64,000 nt of DNA from Planctomycetota bacterium (GTDB lineage Bacteria > Planctomycetota > PUPC01 > JACPCR01), in NCBI GenBank assembly GCA_016179685.1, contig JACPCR010000054.1, positions 124,001 through 188,000 of the forward strand, written 5' to 3'. Positions 33,356-42,249 of the stretch are shown here, piece after piece (the first letter of the stretch is position 1; each line of letters opens with the position of its first letter). Both the position numbers and the translations under genes were made by a program. The notes below the pieces were generated by a model. It saw nothing but the letters and a program-made list of their open reading frames with translations, did no database searches and was not told where the DNA came from.

Positions 33356-34903
33356 TTACGGCGTCGATGGCGACTCCCTGGCCGTCCGGCCCTTCACGGA
33401 CTTTTCCAGTTCCTGCACGATCTTCAAGGTGTCCTGAGAGAGGGCATCGTATTGAAGCCGAAGGTCGCCGAGAGCGGCCAGCGTCTGCTGAACAGCCGCC
33501 AGGGCGCGCCGCCAGTCGGACTCCATCCCGGTCAGCCTTTCCCGTGCTTCCTGAAGGTCCCCTTCGAATTGCCGGATACGGTCCTCCTGGCCGCGCATCT
33601 GCTGGCCGAGAGAATCCACCTGATTCCAGTTTTCCCGGCTCTTGTTGTAATACTCGAGAGCGCGCTGATAGTGGGCCTGGCGCTCGCTCTCCCAGGTCTC
33701 CCCGGACTTTCCCCCGATCGTGTCGAGATGCCAGGTCGTGATCACCCGATCCCCTTCCTGCCGTTCGTGTCGGCTCACGCCGCAGCCCGGATTCCGCGCC
33801 AGGAATCCGTCGATGTCGCTTTGAGCGCAGTTTTCCCTCGGCAACGCGTTCCAGTCGTTGGTCACCCGCGTCGTCAAGTCCACGATCTCCTGGAGAGGCT
33901 CGCGCTCCTTGAGGTCCAGATCGTTGTAATAGAAAGCCTTGGACTCCGCGTCTTTGCGGCGCGCCTGCAGCGCTTGCAGTTCCGTTTTCGCATCCCTGAT
34001 ATCCTCTTGGTACTGGGCCAAGGTGCGACTGCCGGACGTGGGCACGAGAAGGCTCAACTGGTTGTCTCGGTGCGCCGTTAGCTCTTCCTTCAGGGCCACG
34101 AATTTCTGGCGGTAGTCCGCCTGCTGCTGGCGGGCCCAGTCGAAATAGTGCTTCGTCGTCTTGAAGTTCAGATTCTGAAAGGCCGCGGATTCTTGACCGG
34201 CCCGAAAAGAACCCTTGAGCAAGGTGTCCTCGCGGATGTCCGACTCGGTCAGCGCCCGGTGTCGGTGACCGAGGCGGGTATCCCAGCCCTGCCGCGCGGT
34301 CTCGTGGATGGCTTCCGGCGTGCCTTCGATGGAGGCGCTGAGGCCGGCAAGGGCCTGGAGCTGCGACCAGGCGGGCCCGGAAAGGCTGGAGGGGACCCGG
34401 CTGCCGGAGGGGCCGGGCGGTCCGGCTTCGCCGCCGCCACCAGCGTTTCCGGGCGAAACGGGCGATGTGGCGGCGGTCTCGCGCCCCTGGGGAACGCGGC
34501 CGGGCGCTTCGAGTTGGCGCAGGCGCTGCCAGGCCTGGGCGGCCTCTCGAGCGGCTGGCAGGCGCGCCTCGATGGCCTGCTGGACAGCCTGCTCGCTGCT
34601 CGCTCGTGCCTCGGCAAGCCGCCGCGCCTCCTCGGCTCGCGGGGCCGAAGCCGCCTCCATTTTCTGTATTTCCTCCTCCTGTTCCTTGCGGATTTTGATC
34701 ACCTGTTCATCCAGTTTGGCCCCGTCCTCGATCAGCTTCACCAGGTCGCCGTCGATGCCTTGAAGCAACAGGGCCAGCTCCTCCGCTTGGCCCTGCTCGT
34801 TCCTCACCTGGCGGGCCAGGTCCTGGACCGCGGATTCGGACTCCGCGGAATGCGCACGGGAAGCCAGTGCGAGCAGGAAAAAGAGAATGGAGGGTTGGGT
34901 CAT
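33356..34903 (-). CDS. Secreted coiled-coil protein of unknown function
   Basis: A 515-residue exported protein. MTQPSILFFLLALASRAHSA is a short signal peptide, cleaved before ESES. Long charged heptad-like stretches follow (VRNEQGQAEELALLLQGIDG, VIKIRKEQEEEIQKMEAASA, then YQEDIRDAKTELQALQARRK and FEGDLQEARERLTGMESDWR), interrupted by a Gly/Pro/Ser-rich linker near 160-190 and a Trp-rich centre. It looks like a periplasmic coiled-coil structural or adaptor protein. Its ATG overlaps the stop of the upstream zinc-ribbon/TPR gene (ATGA), so the two are translationally coupled. I do not recognise a family. Confidence 0.78.
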   Translation of the reverse strand: MTQPSILFFLLALASRAHSAESESAVQDLARQVRNEQGQAEELALLLQGIDGDLVKLIEDGAKLDEQVIKIRKEQEEEIQKMEAASAPRAEEARRLAEARASSEQAVQQAIEARLPAAREAAQAWQRLRQLEAPGRVPQGRETAATSPVSPGNAGGGGEAGPPGPSGSRVPSSLSGPAWSQLQALAGLSASIEGTPEAIHETARQGWDTRLGHRHRALTESDIREDTLLKGSFRAGQESAAFQNLNFKTTKHYFDWARQQQADYRQKFVALKEELTAHRDNQLSLLVPTSGSRTLAQYQEDIRDAKTELQALQARRKDAESKAFYYNDLDLKEREPLQEIVDLTTRVTNDWNALPRENCAQSDIDGFLARNPGCGVSRHERQEGDRVITTWHLDTIGGKSGETWESERQAHYQRALEYYNKSRENWNQVDSLGQQMRGQEDRIRQFEGDLQEARERLTGMESDWRRALAAVQQTLAALGDLRLQYDALSQDTLKIVQELEKSVKGRTARESPSTP

Positions 34904-36888
34904 GGCCGCATCTCCCAGGTCTCGACGCGGATGAAGTCCGAGCGGGGACCGATCGTATATTCCAGCCGGATTCGGCCGTCCAGGCAGTGGAAGGTCGCCG
35001 CCTGGCGGCTCGGGACGGTTTCCGCAAGCTGGGCCGATGGTGCCAGAAGGCGAAGACGCTCCAAGAGGACGGGGCTTTGCGGATGCAGGAGGTCGAGAAT
35101 TTCTTCCCTTTCGATGGCCTGGGCCGGCCCGGCATCCACCGGGGCTTCGCCAGGGGCCGCCGATGCGCTCTCCAGTTCCCCGAGGGTGAGTCGGATGGCC
35201 TGGAGGCGCGCCTGGGCGGAGCGCAGGGCGGGCCCGTAACGCGCCGGGCTGTAGGGGCCGCCGAATTCGAGGCGGGCGCATCGTTCGGCGACCCACGCGG
35301 TGACGGCTTCCAGGGGCGGCTTGCGATGGCCATAACTTTGGAGGGGAGAGCCCGCGGACTGGCCTGAAGCATGCTCGAAGAGGTCCCAGCGGCGCTGGCC
35401 GGGCATCTCCTCCACGGACGTCAAGGAGTGAACGCGCCCGTGTCCGGTGTCGGGCCGCCGTTCGATCCAGAGGGCCTCTTCCCAGGGCAGGGCCGATTCG
35501 GGGAACACGTCCAGCTCGTAGCATTCGAGGGATGCGCCATGGGGAAGGTCCTGCTGGCCGGCGAGGTGGAAGCGTTCGAGTCCGCGCGCGGCGAGAAGGC
35601 CGCGGATGGCCCGGCGGATTTCGGCAAGACCGGCCTCGGTGGAAGCGTCCCCGGCCGTGGCGGACTCGGTCCGTTCGGCCTCCCACGAATCCAGGGCCTG
35701 GGAGGCCAGGGGATAGGCGCGGGTGAGATAGCGGAGCAGAGCGAGAGTGGTCGCCAGGCTTTCCCGGAGTCCGGGCGTCCGGGCTTCCGCATTCTGCTGG
35801 AGTTCCTGGGCGAGGGCGAGTCCGAGGCGGTAAAGTGCGGGCCGGACCGCAACGGAGGTGGATGGATTCCAGGCCATCTCCCGGCAGACATCAAGTCCGG
35901 AGGCCAGCACGGCAACGTCCGGCATGGTCCCGACCCGGTCCCGGCGGTTCTCTTCAGAATGGCCCGCGTCGGCGGCGGGATCGGTGCGCAAGAGGCGAAA
36001 GCCGTCCTGCAAGAGGCGGATTTTTTCCAATTCGAAGAGGGGCCGGGCGTCCTTTTCGGGCTCGGGATGGATGCTCAGGGCCACGCCCACGAGGCCGCGG
36101 CCAGCCTCTCGCCGGACTCGGGCATTCTGCTCCTTCCAGGCGAAGAGCCGCTGGCCGGCGGCGAGGAGGCCGGATTCGGCGAGGGCGCGGTCCCGGTGAT
36201 CGGCCGGCGCGGCGGCGAGGAAACGCTTGTAGGCCACGGCGTTCTGAAGAGCGGGGGCGTTCTCCCGTTCTCCCAGGCGAGCGATTCCGAGCCAGGCCTC
36301 GGGATGGCCCGGATGGGTCCGGAGCAGTTCCTGGCAGACGTGCCTGGCCTCCAGGTTACGGCCCTGCTGAAGAAGCTCTTGAATCTTGATCGCCCGAGCT
36401 TCGGCAACGAAAGGCAGGCGTCCCTTGACCTCCTCGGCGAGCCGGAGAACGCCATCGGCGTCGCCTTGGGCGATCAGGGCGTCAGCGAGCGATTCGTAAC
36501 CCGGGTCGTCGGGAATGGAAGTCGTGGTGGTGGTCGTGGGCGAAGCGGTCGTCGTCGACTCCACCGTCGCCAGCGGAGTGGGCGGGTTGGGGGACTCGGT
36601 GGCTGATGCGGCCGCCCCAGGAGCTTGAGGGGAGGCGGCTGCCGGGTGAAACCGGCGATAGGCATGGAAGAATCCGAAGGCGACGAGGGCGAGGATGCAG
36701 CACGCCAGGACGGCGAGTCCCCGCCCCTGGATCGGACCCGGGCTCGCGGGAGGCGCTGACGCCGGCCGCGCCGTTTCATCGGGCCGCGTGATTCGATTGA
36801 TTCCCTGACACTGCGGGCAGCGCGTGAGGGAGCCGAGGGGCAGCCCGGAAGCCGGGTAAGAGTGGCCGCAGGAGGAACACGTGAGCAT
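34900..36888 (-). CDS. Zinc-ribbon, membrane span and TPR-like protein
   Basis: A 662-residue protein. The first 30 residues form a zinc ribbon (MLTCSSCGHSYPASG...RCPQCQGI; CxxC twice). A membrane span follows at about 60-78 (VLACCILALVAFGFFHAY), then a Thr/Pro-rich linker with a run of threonines, then helical repeats (VCQELLRTHPGHPEAWLGIA) typical of tetratricopeptide folds, and an unrecognised C-terminal domain. The ribbon would be cytoplasmic and the rest periplasmic. It is coupled to the secreted coiled-coil gene by a 4-nt overlap. Planctomycete-like genomes have many zinc-ribbon plus membrane proteins of this layout, but no function is assigned. Confidence 0.78.
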   Translation of the reverse strand: MLTCSSCGHSYPASGLPLGSLTRCPQCQGINRITRPDETARPASAPPASPGPIQGRGLAVLACCILALVAFGFFHAYRRFHPAAASPQAPGAAASATESPNPPTPLATVESTTTASPTTTTTTSIPDDPGYESLADALIAQGDADGVLRLAEEVKGRLPFVAEARAIKIQELLQQGRNLEARHVCQELLRTHPGHPEAWLGIARLGERENAPALQNAVAYKRFLAAAPADHRDRALAESGLLAAGQRLFAWKEQNARVRREAGRGLVGVALSIHPEPEKDARPLFELEKIRLLQDGFRLLRTDPAADAGHSEENRRDRVGTMPDVAVLASGLDVCREMAWNPSTSVAVRPALYRLGLALAQELQQNAEARTPGLRESLATTLALLRYLTRAYPLASQALDSWEAERTESATAGDASTEAGLAEIRRAIRGLLAARGLERFHLAGQQDLPHGASLECYELDVFPESALPWEEALWIERRPDTGHGRVHSLTSVEEMPGQRRWDLFEHASGQSAGSPLQSYGHRKPPLEAVTAWVAERCARLEFGGPYSPARYGPALRSAQARLQAIRLTLGELESASAAPGEAPVDAGPAQAIEREEILDLLHPQSPVLLERLRLLAPSAQLAETVPSRQAATFHCLDGRIRLEYTIGPRSDFIRVETWEMRP

Positions 36889-36979
36889 GGGGGTTCAGAA
36901 TCCCGGAACCTTCACGCCACTATTGTATAGAATTTTAGAATCGAAAGTACGGCCCCATCCCGGTAGGAGTTTCCAGGAT

Positions 36980-36998
36980 GCGGCCGCACAGCGGCCGC
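36980..36998. repeat. Hairpin GCGGCCGC-ACA-GCGGCCGC
   Basis: This is the inverted counterpart of 1279-1297; on the minus strand it reads GTAGCGCGGCCGCTGTGCGG. The stem differs from the 1279 copy by one compensated base pair. It lies 5' of the zinc-ribbon gene. Confidence 0.8.
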
Positions 36999-37041
36999 GC
37001 TACTCCGCATAGGGCCCTGTCCCGCCCGGAGTTTCCTGTAG

Positions 37042-40000
37042 TCATCGAGCATGGAAGTGCGGGAGCACTTCCATGCTCGATGGTTCGTTTTCCCGGGAGA
37101 TGGCCTGGTAATAGTTTTTGAGCGCCTCTTCGTAGCCCTTCGGGACCGGCCCGGTCATGGCATCGAGGATCATTTCCTGCTCTCGATCGGGCATGGCCGG
37201 GGTGGTGTCTCGGTGAATCCGGACCTCATTCTGGAGGAACTCGCGGCCAGCTCGCAGGTTGCCGAGAAGGACGGCCCGGCGGCGGAACGCGTCCTGGTAG
37301 CGACCGCTCCGGAGGTCATCCTCGACGGCGCGCAGGTTGTCGAGAGTCTCCTCGAAAAGAGCGGGATAGTTGGAGACCTGGAGCTGGAGCTTGATCTTCT
37401 CCGCCCGGTTGCGCAACTCCGCCTGCTGCTGTGCCAGGGACTGGATGATGCGGTTGTGCTGGTCGGGCGAGGGACCCTCGAGGCCCTCGCTTCCTGCCCC
37501 GCTCTCCTTGCCGCCGCCGGTCGAGCCCCCGCCGGTCTCCGGAGAGGTGTCCTTGACCGACCCGCTCTCGAAGGGGTCCGGCGTCAACCGCGTGGGGGTG
37601 CGGCGTCCGCCGAGTCCCTGCGCGGACTCCTCCACGAACTCGCCGCTGGACTTGCCGGTGCGGCCCTCTCCGCTGCGGCCGCCGATCTCGGACGAGTTGG
37701 GCAGCCTGTTGCCCGTGACGCCCTGGGCGCTCATGTTGCTGATGGGTCCGTCGGCCGCGTCCCAGCCCGCACCCTTGTCCATCGAATCGGCCCAACTGCT
37801 GCTCGTGTCCTCCATCTCCTCGAAGAGGTCCTCCTCCGCTTCGAGCAGCTCCCCGATGATGTCCTCCAGCTCCTTGGGCAGTTCCGCCATGGGCGTGGAG
37901 TATTCCCCCAGCGGCTCCTCCATCTGCCACTGCTCCCGGTCCGGCGTTTCCGGCAGCCATTTCTCCAGGTGCGTCGTCAGGGCCTCGGCCAGTTCCGCCC
38001 CGTTTTCTTCGAGTGGAGTGGCGATCTGCACGGCCTTCTGGGCCAGAGCGTCCTTGGCCATCTCGATCTCGGACTGGATCGCTATCAGCTCCTTGAGCAG
38101 AGAGGGGTTCGAGAAGTCCTGCTCCGGCACCTTGCTGAGATCGCTGAACGTGTCCTTCATGAAATCGGACCAGCGGTCCTCCTTGGCCTCGAGGCCCCGG
38201 AGCGCGGCGTCGTCCTCGGAAGTCAGATCGTCCACGGGCCGCTTGGCCAGGTCCGCCGTGGCGTCGACGACCTTCCTCTGCTCCTTGAGGAATTCCTCGA
38301 GCCCCTTGGCCAGTTGCTCCATGCCGTCTTTCAGACCGTCGTCGGGAAGGTCGCTGGCGCTCTCGGCGGTTTCCGGCGGAGGCGGGGGGGCATCCCGGAG
38401 CTTCGGCATCACCTGCAGAATACGCTCGAGCGTCTCCACGATGCGGTCCTGCACGGGCAGCACCTGGCGGAGGTCCTCCGCGGCTTCCGGAGCAGCCGCC
38501 CGAGAGGCGGCCTGCTCCATGCGCTGGACGGCCTCGGTCATCGGATTAGCCGTGAGCCAGGCGAGGGTCTTGTGCACTGCGGCCTGCGGGCCGGGCCGGG
38601 CTGGCATCTTCTGCACGATCGCCAGCGTCCGGGTCCGGACGTCCACTTGCGTGCCGAGGAGCGGCCGGATTCCCTTCAGCGTCTCCTCGCCGGGCCGGGC
38701 CGCCGCGGCTTCCGTGTCGGTCCGGGCCTCGCGCTGAAGCTCGAGCACGGCGCGGAGGTCCCTTTCCCATTCCTCGACGGACTTCTGCGTGGCCTCGATA
38801 CGCTCGCGAGGGTCGATGATCCGCAGCACGTACTCCCCGGTCGAGGCGCGGCCCGGCCTCGGATTGCCGTCCACCGCTTCCGCATGGTATCGGACCGTAT
38901 CGCCGGGCCGGTATCGGTCCGGGTCAATCCACCATTCATGTTCCACGCGGGCGAAGCGGGGATCGGGGAACTCCTGCCAGCCGACGAGGCGCTCGACGGG
39001 CGAGTCGTTGACGCGGGCCAGAACGAACAGATCGTCCACGCCGAAGTCGTCCGCAGCCTCGAGGCGCACCGAAAGGGTTTCGCCCGGGGCGGCCGAGGCG
39101 GCCTTGCCAGGCCGGACCAGCGTCACTCCCGGAGGCCTGTCCAGCGTGGCCGTGATGGGGTGGTCCGCCACCGCTGCCCGGCTGCTGTTGCCCTCCGAGT
39201 CCCGCAAGTGGATGGAGTAGGCATCATTTTTTTCGAGCACGAAGACGGTCTGGAAGGCGTCGCCCTCCGGGCTGATCTCCGTCCGAGGCGCTTCCGAGGC
39301 GCTGGCCAGGCCGAGTTGGGCCGCGGCGAGCTTCTTGCCTTCGGGCCCGACGCGGACGCGGAGGCGGACGCGGGTGCCCTGGACAGCCTTGAGGGGGCCG
39401 GGGATGTTCTCCTCGCGGCGCGGTTGCAGCCGAGTGTAGGCGGGGAACTCGTAAAGCGCGTCGATCCTGGCCACCTCGGGCCGGTGCGCGACGGAGACCT
39501 GATAGGGAGGCGAAGAACTGCCCCCGGACTCGACCCAGTACTGGAACGGTTTCCGGACATCGCGAAAGACGTAGAGGAAGCCTGGGTTGCCGGAGCGCGT
39601 CATGGCGTGGGGTGAAGAACGCGTAGGCCAGAGGCCGGACGCCACCTCGCCTCCACGACTCTCTCCGGGCAGGTCCGTGTGCATCCAGGCCTCCAGCGTG
39701 TCCGCATCGGATACGCCCGCCAGGACGAAGGCCCGGGCCGTGAAGTCATCTCCGGCGAAAACGGTCTGGTGGCCCGGCAGGACGCGGATTTCAGCGAGGC
39801 CGCCCGCCGGGGACAGGGCGCCGGGATGGAGGAGCTGGGCGGCCGCGCTTTGGAATCGCTCGGGCCAGAGAGAGGCATAGACGGCCAAGGCCAGGAGAAG
39901 GGCCGCAGACACGGAGACCCGCCGGAGCAGGGGCCGGGGACTGAACGGCTCGTGGAAATCGCAACCCGAGCAGCTTCGGGCCGCCTCGCTGATGCAACGG

Positions 40001-40368
40001 TCGATGATGCCCGGCGACCGCGGGTCCGGCTGCTCCGCCAGTTGTACGGCGTTGATCAAGGCGTTATGGAGATGGGGGAAATGACCTTCGACGCGGCACG
40101 CCATCTGGACCCGATTCCAGTCTGCCCGGAGGGGCCGCAGGACCCAGCAAATCCCCGCGGTCAGAAGCCCGCCGCATCCGACCAGGAGGAGCAGCCAGCG
40201 GACCATGGCAGGCAACTCCCCAAAGCCACCCAGGAGGGTACAAAAGAGCACGAGGCCCGCGGCCGCCAGGACAAAAGAGGCGAGGCGCTCCCCCCGATGC
40301 AGCCGGCGCCGGTAATGCCGGGCATCGTCCAAGCGTTCGTGAATCTGTCCGATGTGCCGATACGTCAT
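37042..40368 (-). CDS. DUF4175-like large membrane protein
   Basis: A 1108-residue protein. Two to three N-terminal membrane spans (LASFVLAAAGLVLFCTLLGG, WLLLLVGCGGLLTAGICWVL, then a third near 165 VSVSAALLLALAVYASLW) precede a very long periplasmic region: beta-rich segments of Ig-like type up to about 500 (YEFPAYTRLQPRREENIPGP), then acidic coiled-coil helices with EDLFEEMEDTSS and Gly/Ser-rich linkers. This matches the plan of DUF4175 proteins, which in other bacteria sit with DUF4159, DUF58 and MoxR genes. The ATG at 40368 (MTYRHIGQIHERLDD) is preferred: the 17 codons upstream (MHPCWVAGFARLK) come from an intergenic repeat. The C-terminal end is written by a palindrome. Confidence 0.8.
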   Translation of the reverse strand: MTYRHIGQIHERLDDARHYRRRLHRGERLASFVLAAAGLVLFCTLLGGFGELPAMVRWLLLLVGCGGLLTAGICWVLRPLRADWNRVQMACRVEGHFPHLHNALINAVQLAEQPDPRSPGIIDRCISEAARSCSGCDFHEPFSPRPLLRRVSVSAALLLALAVYASLWPERFQSAAAQLLHPGALSPAGGLAEIRVLPGHQTVFAGDDFTARAFVLAGVSDADTLEAWMHTDLPGESRGGEVASGLWPTRSSPHAMTRSGNPGFLYVFRDVRKPFQYWVESGGSSSPPYQVSVAHRPEVARIDALYEFPAYTRLQPRREENIPGPLKAVQGTRVRLRVRVGPEGKKLAAAQLGLASASEAPRTEISPEGDAFQTVFVLEKNDAYSIHLRDSEGNSSRAAVADHPITATLDRPPGVTLVRPGKAASAAPGETLSVRLEAADDFGVDDLFVLARVNDSPVERLVGWQEFPDPRFARVEHEWWIDPDRYRPGDTVRYHAEAVDGNPRPGRASTGEYVLRIIDPRERIEATQKSVEEWERDLRAVLELQREARTDTEAAAARPGEETLKGIRPLLGTQVDVRTRTLAIVQKMPARPGPQAAVHKTLAWLTANPMTEAVQRMEQAASRAAAPEAAEDLRQVLPVQDRIVETLERILQVMPKLRDAPPPPPETAESASDLPDDGLKDGMEQLAKGLEEFLKEQRKVVDATADLAKRPVDDLTSEDDAALRGLEAKEDRWSDFMKDTFSDLSKVPEQDFSNPSLLKELIAIQSEIEMAKDALAQKAVQIATPLEENGAELAEALTTHLEKWLPETPDREQWQMEEPLGEYSTPMAELPKELEDIIGELLEAEEDLFEEMEDTSSSWADSMDKGAGWDAADGPISNMSAQGVTGNRLPNSSEIGGRSGEGRTGKSSGEFVEESAQGLGGRRTPTRLTPDPFESGSVKDTSPETGGGSTGGGKESGAGSEGLEGPSPDQHNRIIQSLAQQQAELRNRAEKIKLQLQVSNYPALFEETLDNLRAVEDDLRSGRYQDAFRRRAVLLGNLRAGREFLQNEVRIHRDTTPAMPDREQEMILDAMTGPVPKGYEEALKNYYQAISRENEPSSMEVLPHFHAR
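37043..37082. repeat. 40-nt hairpin covering the DUF4175 stop codon
   Basis: Perfect 18-bp arms (CATCGAGCATGGAAGTGC) enclose the loop GGGA; the centre is AGTGCGGGAGCACT. The protein's last twelve residues (SSMEVLPHFHAR) and stop are written by the palindrome itself. Confidence 0.95.
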
Positions 40369-40697
40369 AGAGACGGATGACTTAAGGCGGGCGAAGCCCG
40401 CAACCCAACAAGGGTGCAAAAGGTGTCAGGGTTCAGGGTTCAGGAATCAACTGACACCCGAACACCTGATACCTTTCAACTTTTCCGCCGGGTGCCCACG
40501 TAGTGGGCGCGGCGCGTGGCGCGGAGAAGTGACATTCTGAGACTCTAGCGAGGCAGAGCCTCGGACAAATGAGTTGTAACATCCTGCGGAAAAACATGTT
40601 ACAAAAAACTCGACTCAATCGCGACGACTCTTGAAGATTAAGTAACCTAAAGTCAACAGTGGCGGAAGCGTGAAACCTGTTCTGCCCACGTTGACGG
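40369..40697. other. Repeat-bearing gap between DUF4159 and DUF4175 genes
   Basis: This 329-bp gap contains the three-hairpin element (40385-40547) and then a more AT-rich stretch with GTAACATCCTGCGGAAAAAC and a nearby ATGTTACA that could pair. No further gene was seen. Confidence 0.65.
40385..40547 (+). repeat. Three-hairpin intergenic element, copy B
   Basis: The best-preserved copy: GGCGGGCGAAGCCCGCAACC, CAACAAGGGTGCAAAAGGTG, the GGTGTCAG...CTGACACC stem, and AACTTTTCCGCC...GGCGCGGAGAAGTGACA, ending AGACTCTA. It starts 16 nt from the DUF4175 start codon and is read in the opposite direction. Confidence 0.9.
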
Positions 40698-42206
40698 TCA
40701 GTGGCTCATGGCATACACCATGGCGTTGAGGCCGATCCGCAGGGCGTCCTCGGCCTTGTAGCCCCGCGCATAGGGGCGCTCGAAGCCGTCCCAGGCGCTG
40801 CCGAAGGCGTATCGGCTGTAAATGACCGCCAGCACCCCGTTCCACTCGACGCCCTCCAGGTCCGGCGCGTGATGGTCCGGCTGGTTCTGCTGGACGAAAT
40901 CCGTGTAATGGACCTGGCGGATATCGGCCGCGGCCGTCATCAACGGATGAGTCAGAGGCAGCGGCTGGAGACCCTGCCCCGGAAGGACCCGGCGCATCTC
41001 ACGCCGGAAGGCCTGGTCGAATGCTTTCCTGCCGCAGCAGGCATCGGCGATCAGCGTCCCGCCGGTCTTGAGGAAGCTGCGCAGACAGGCGGCCTCTGCG
41101 TCCGTGAAGCCGAAATCGTCGTGCCCCGTGAGGTAGAGGAAGGGGAAACGGAAGGCATCCACCTGCCGGAGGTCCACCGGGGCGCGCTTGAACTGCACCT
41201 CGAGCGTGGAGTTGCGCCCCACGTACTTGAGCAGGTTCATGATGGCCGAGGGCGAGGGGTCCCAGTCGCCGCCGTGCACGATCTGGCCGAAGACGAGATT
41301 CTCGCGCGTCGGCTCGGACTCCTCAGCATAGACCACGGGGTTCGAAAGAAACCGGCCAAGCTGGTAATGGCTGAGGACGTAGCTGACCATGTTGACCCCG
41401 AGCTGGTTGGCCTGCTCGGGGACGACCTTGCGGCCCTGGGGATGGGCGTGGCGCGCCCACCCGCAGGAGAGGTCCCAGCGGGACAGCAGCACCGCGGCGC
41501 GGCATCCCAGGGAGACCATGTCCATCTCCGGCTCCTTCTCCACTGCCGGCTGCGCCTCCTCCTGGACGGAAACCTTGCGGATGTCGTAGAAACAATCGAA
41601 GAGCGGATGATCGAGCGGCACGGCCTTCAGGGGCCTCTGCGGGAAAATCTGCTTCATCTCCTCGTGGAAGGCAAGGACGAACTTGCGGCTGCCGCAGCAG
41701 GCGTCTCCCCAGAGAAAACCCCCATCCTGCAAGTAGGACCTGAGCTTCTCGCGCTGTTCGGGCGCAAAAGAAAAGTTCTCGTGCCCGGTGAAGTAAAGAA
41801 CCGGAACCTCGGACGGGGTATAGGAAAAGCTCCCGAGGTCGATCTGCACGTCTCGATACCGGACGCCGAGGAGACCGTTGGCCAGCTCGAGGAGGTAATG
41901 GGCGTCGCTGACGTCGCTCTGCCAGTCGAGGTAGGAGAATCGCCGTCCATCCTCCGTTGTTTTCCAGATCGGCTGCCCGTAACGCACCTTGCCCACGAGG
42001 GCGGGCGGGGCAGGCTCCCGCTTCTTTTCGGACCGGCGCAGCGGCGTGGCCGGCAGAGGCAGCGGCGGCACGCTCTCGCCCGCCTTGCGCCTCTGGGGAG
42101 GCGGCGGCGGCGGCGGTTCAAAATCTCCCAGGACGTCCGGCGGGCAGAGAACCGCGATCAGCACCATCGGGCCCAGAGCGGGCCAAGGACGGAATTTCGT
42201 GCACAT
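40698..42206 (-). CDS. Secreted protein with two DUF4159 domains
   Basis: A 502-residue exported protein. MCTKFRPWPALGPMVLIAVL CPPDVLG is a signal peptide; a proline-rich linker (FEPPPPPPPQRR) follows. Two copies of the DUF4159 fold are evident: VPVLYFTGHENFSFAPEQRE with LQDGGFLWGDACCGSRKF, and FPFLYLTGHDDFGFTDAEAA with LKTGGTLIADACCGRKAF. Both have the same spacing to a late AVxxSRxxxxxxW segment (VLLSRWDLSCGW; VIYSRYAFGSAW). DUF4159 proteins are usually single-domain or C-terminal to other modules; the tandem form is less common. Function is unknown. It is on the same strand as, and upstream of, the DUF4175 gene with which such proteins normally cluster. Confidence 0.85.
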   Translation of the reverse strand: MCTKFRPWPALGPMVLIAVLCPPDVLGDFEPPPPPPPQRRKAGESVPPLPLPATPLRRSEKKREPAPPALVGKVRYGQPIWKTTEDGRRFSYLDWQSDVSDAHYLLELANGLLGVRYRDVQIDLGSFSYTPSEVPVLYFTGHENFSFAPEQREKLRSYLQDGGFLWGDACCGSRKFVLAFHEEMKQIFPQRPLKAVPLDHPLFDCFYDIRKVSVQEEAQPAVEKEPEMDMVSLGCRAAVLLSRWDLSCGWARHAHPQGRKVVPEQANQLGVNMVSYVLSHYQLGRFLSNPVVYAEESEPTRENLVFGQIVHGGDWDPSPSAIMNLLKYVGRNSTLEVQFKRAPVDLRQVDAFRFPFLYLTGHDDFGFTDAEAACLRSFLKTGGTLIADACCGRKAFDQAFRREMRRVLPGQGLQPLPLTHPLMTAAADIRQVHYTDFVQQNQPDHHAPDLEGVEWNGVLAVIYSRYAFGSAWDGFERPYARGYKAEDALRIGLNAMVYAMSH

Positions 42207-42249
42207 GGGTGGCCTCGGTGTAGCGCAGAAAACCTGGGAAGAGAAGACT

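Noticed and set aside
37051-39615. Very long plus-strand open frame opposite the DUF4175 gene
   Set aside because: Its protein is an Arg/Leu/Val-rich antisense reading with no family pattern, while the minus strand gives clear domains; GC-rich codon bias keeps the antisense frame open.
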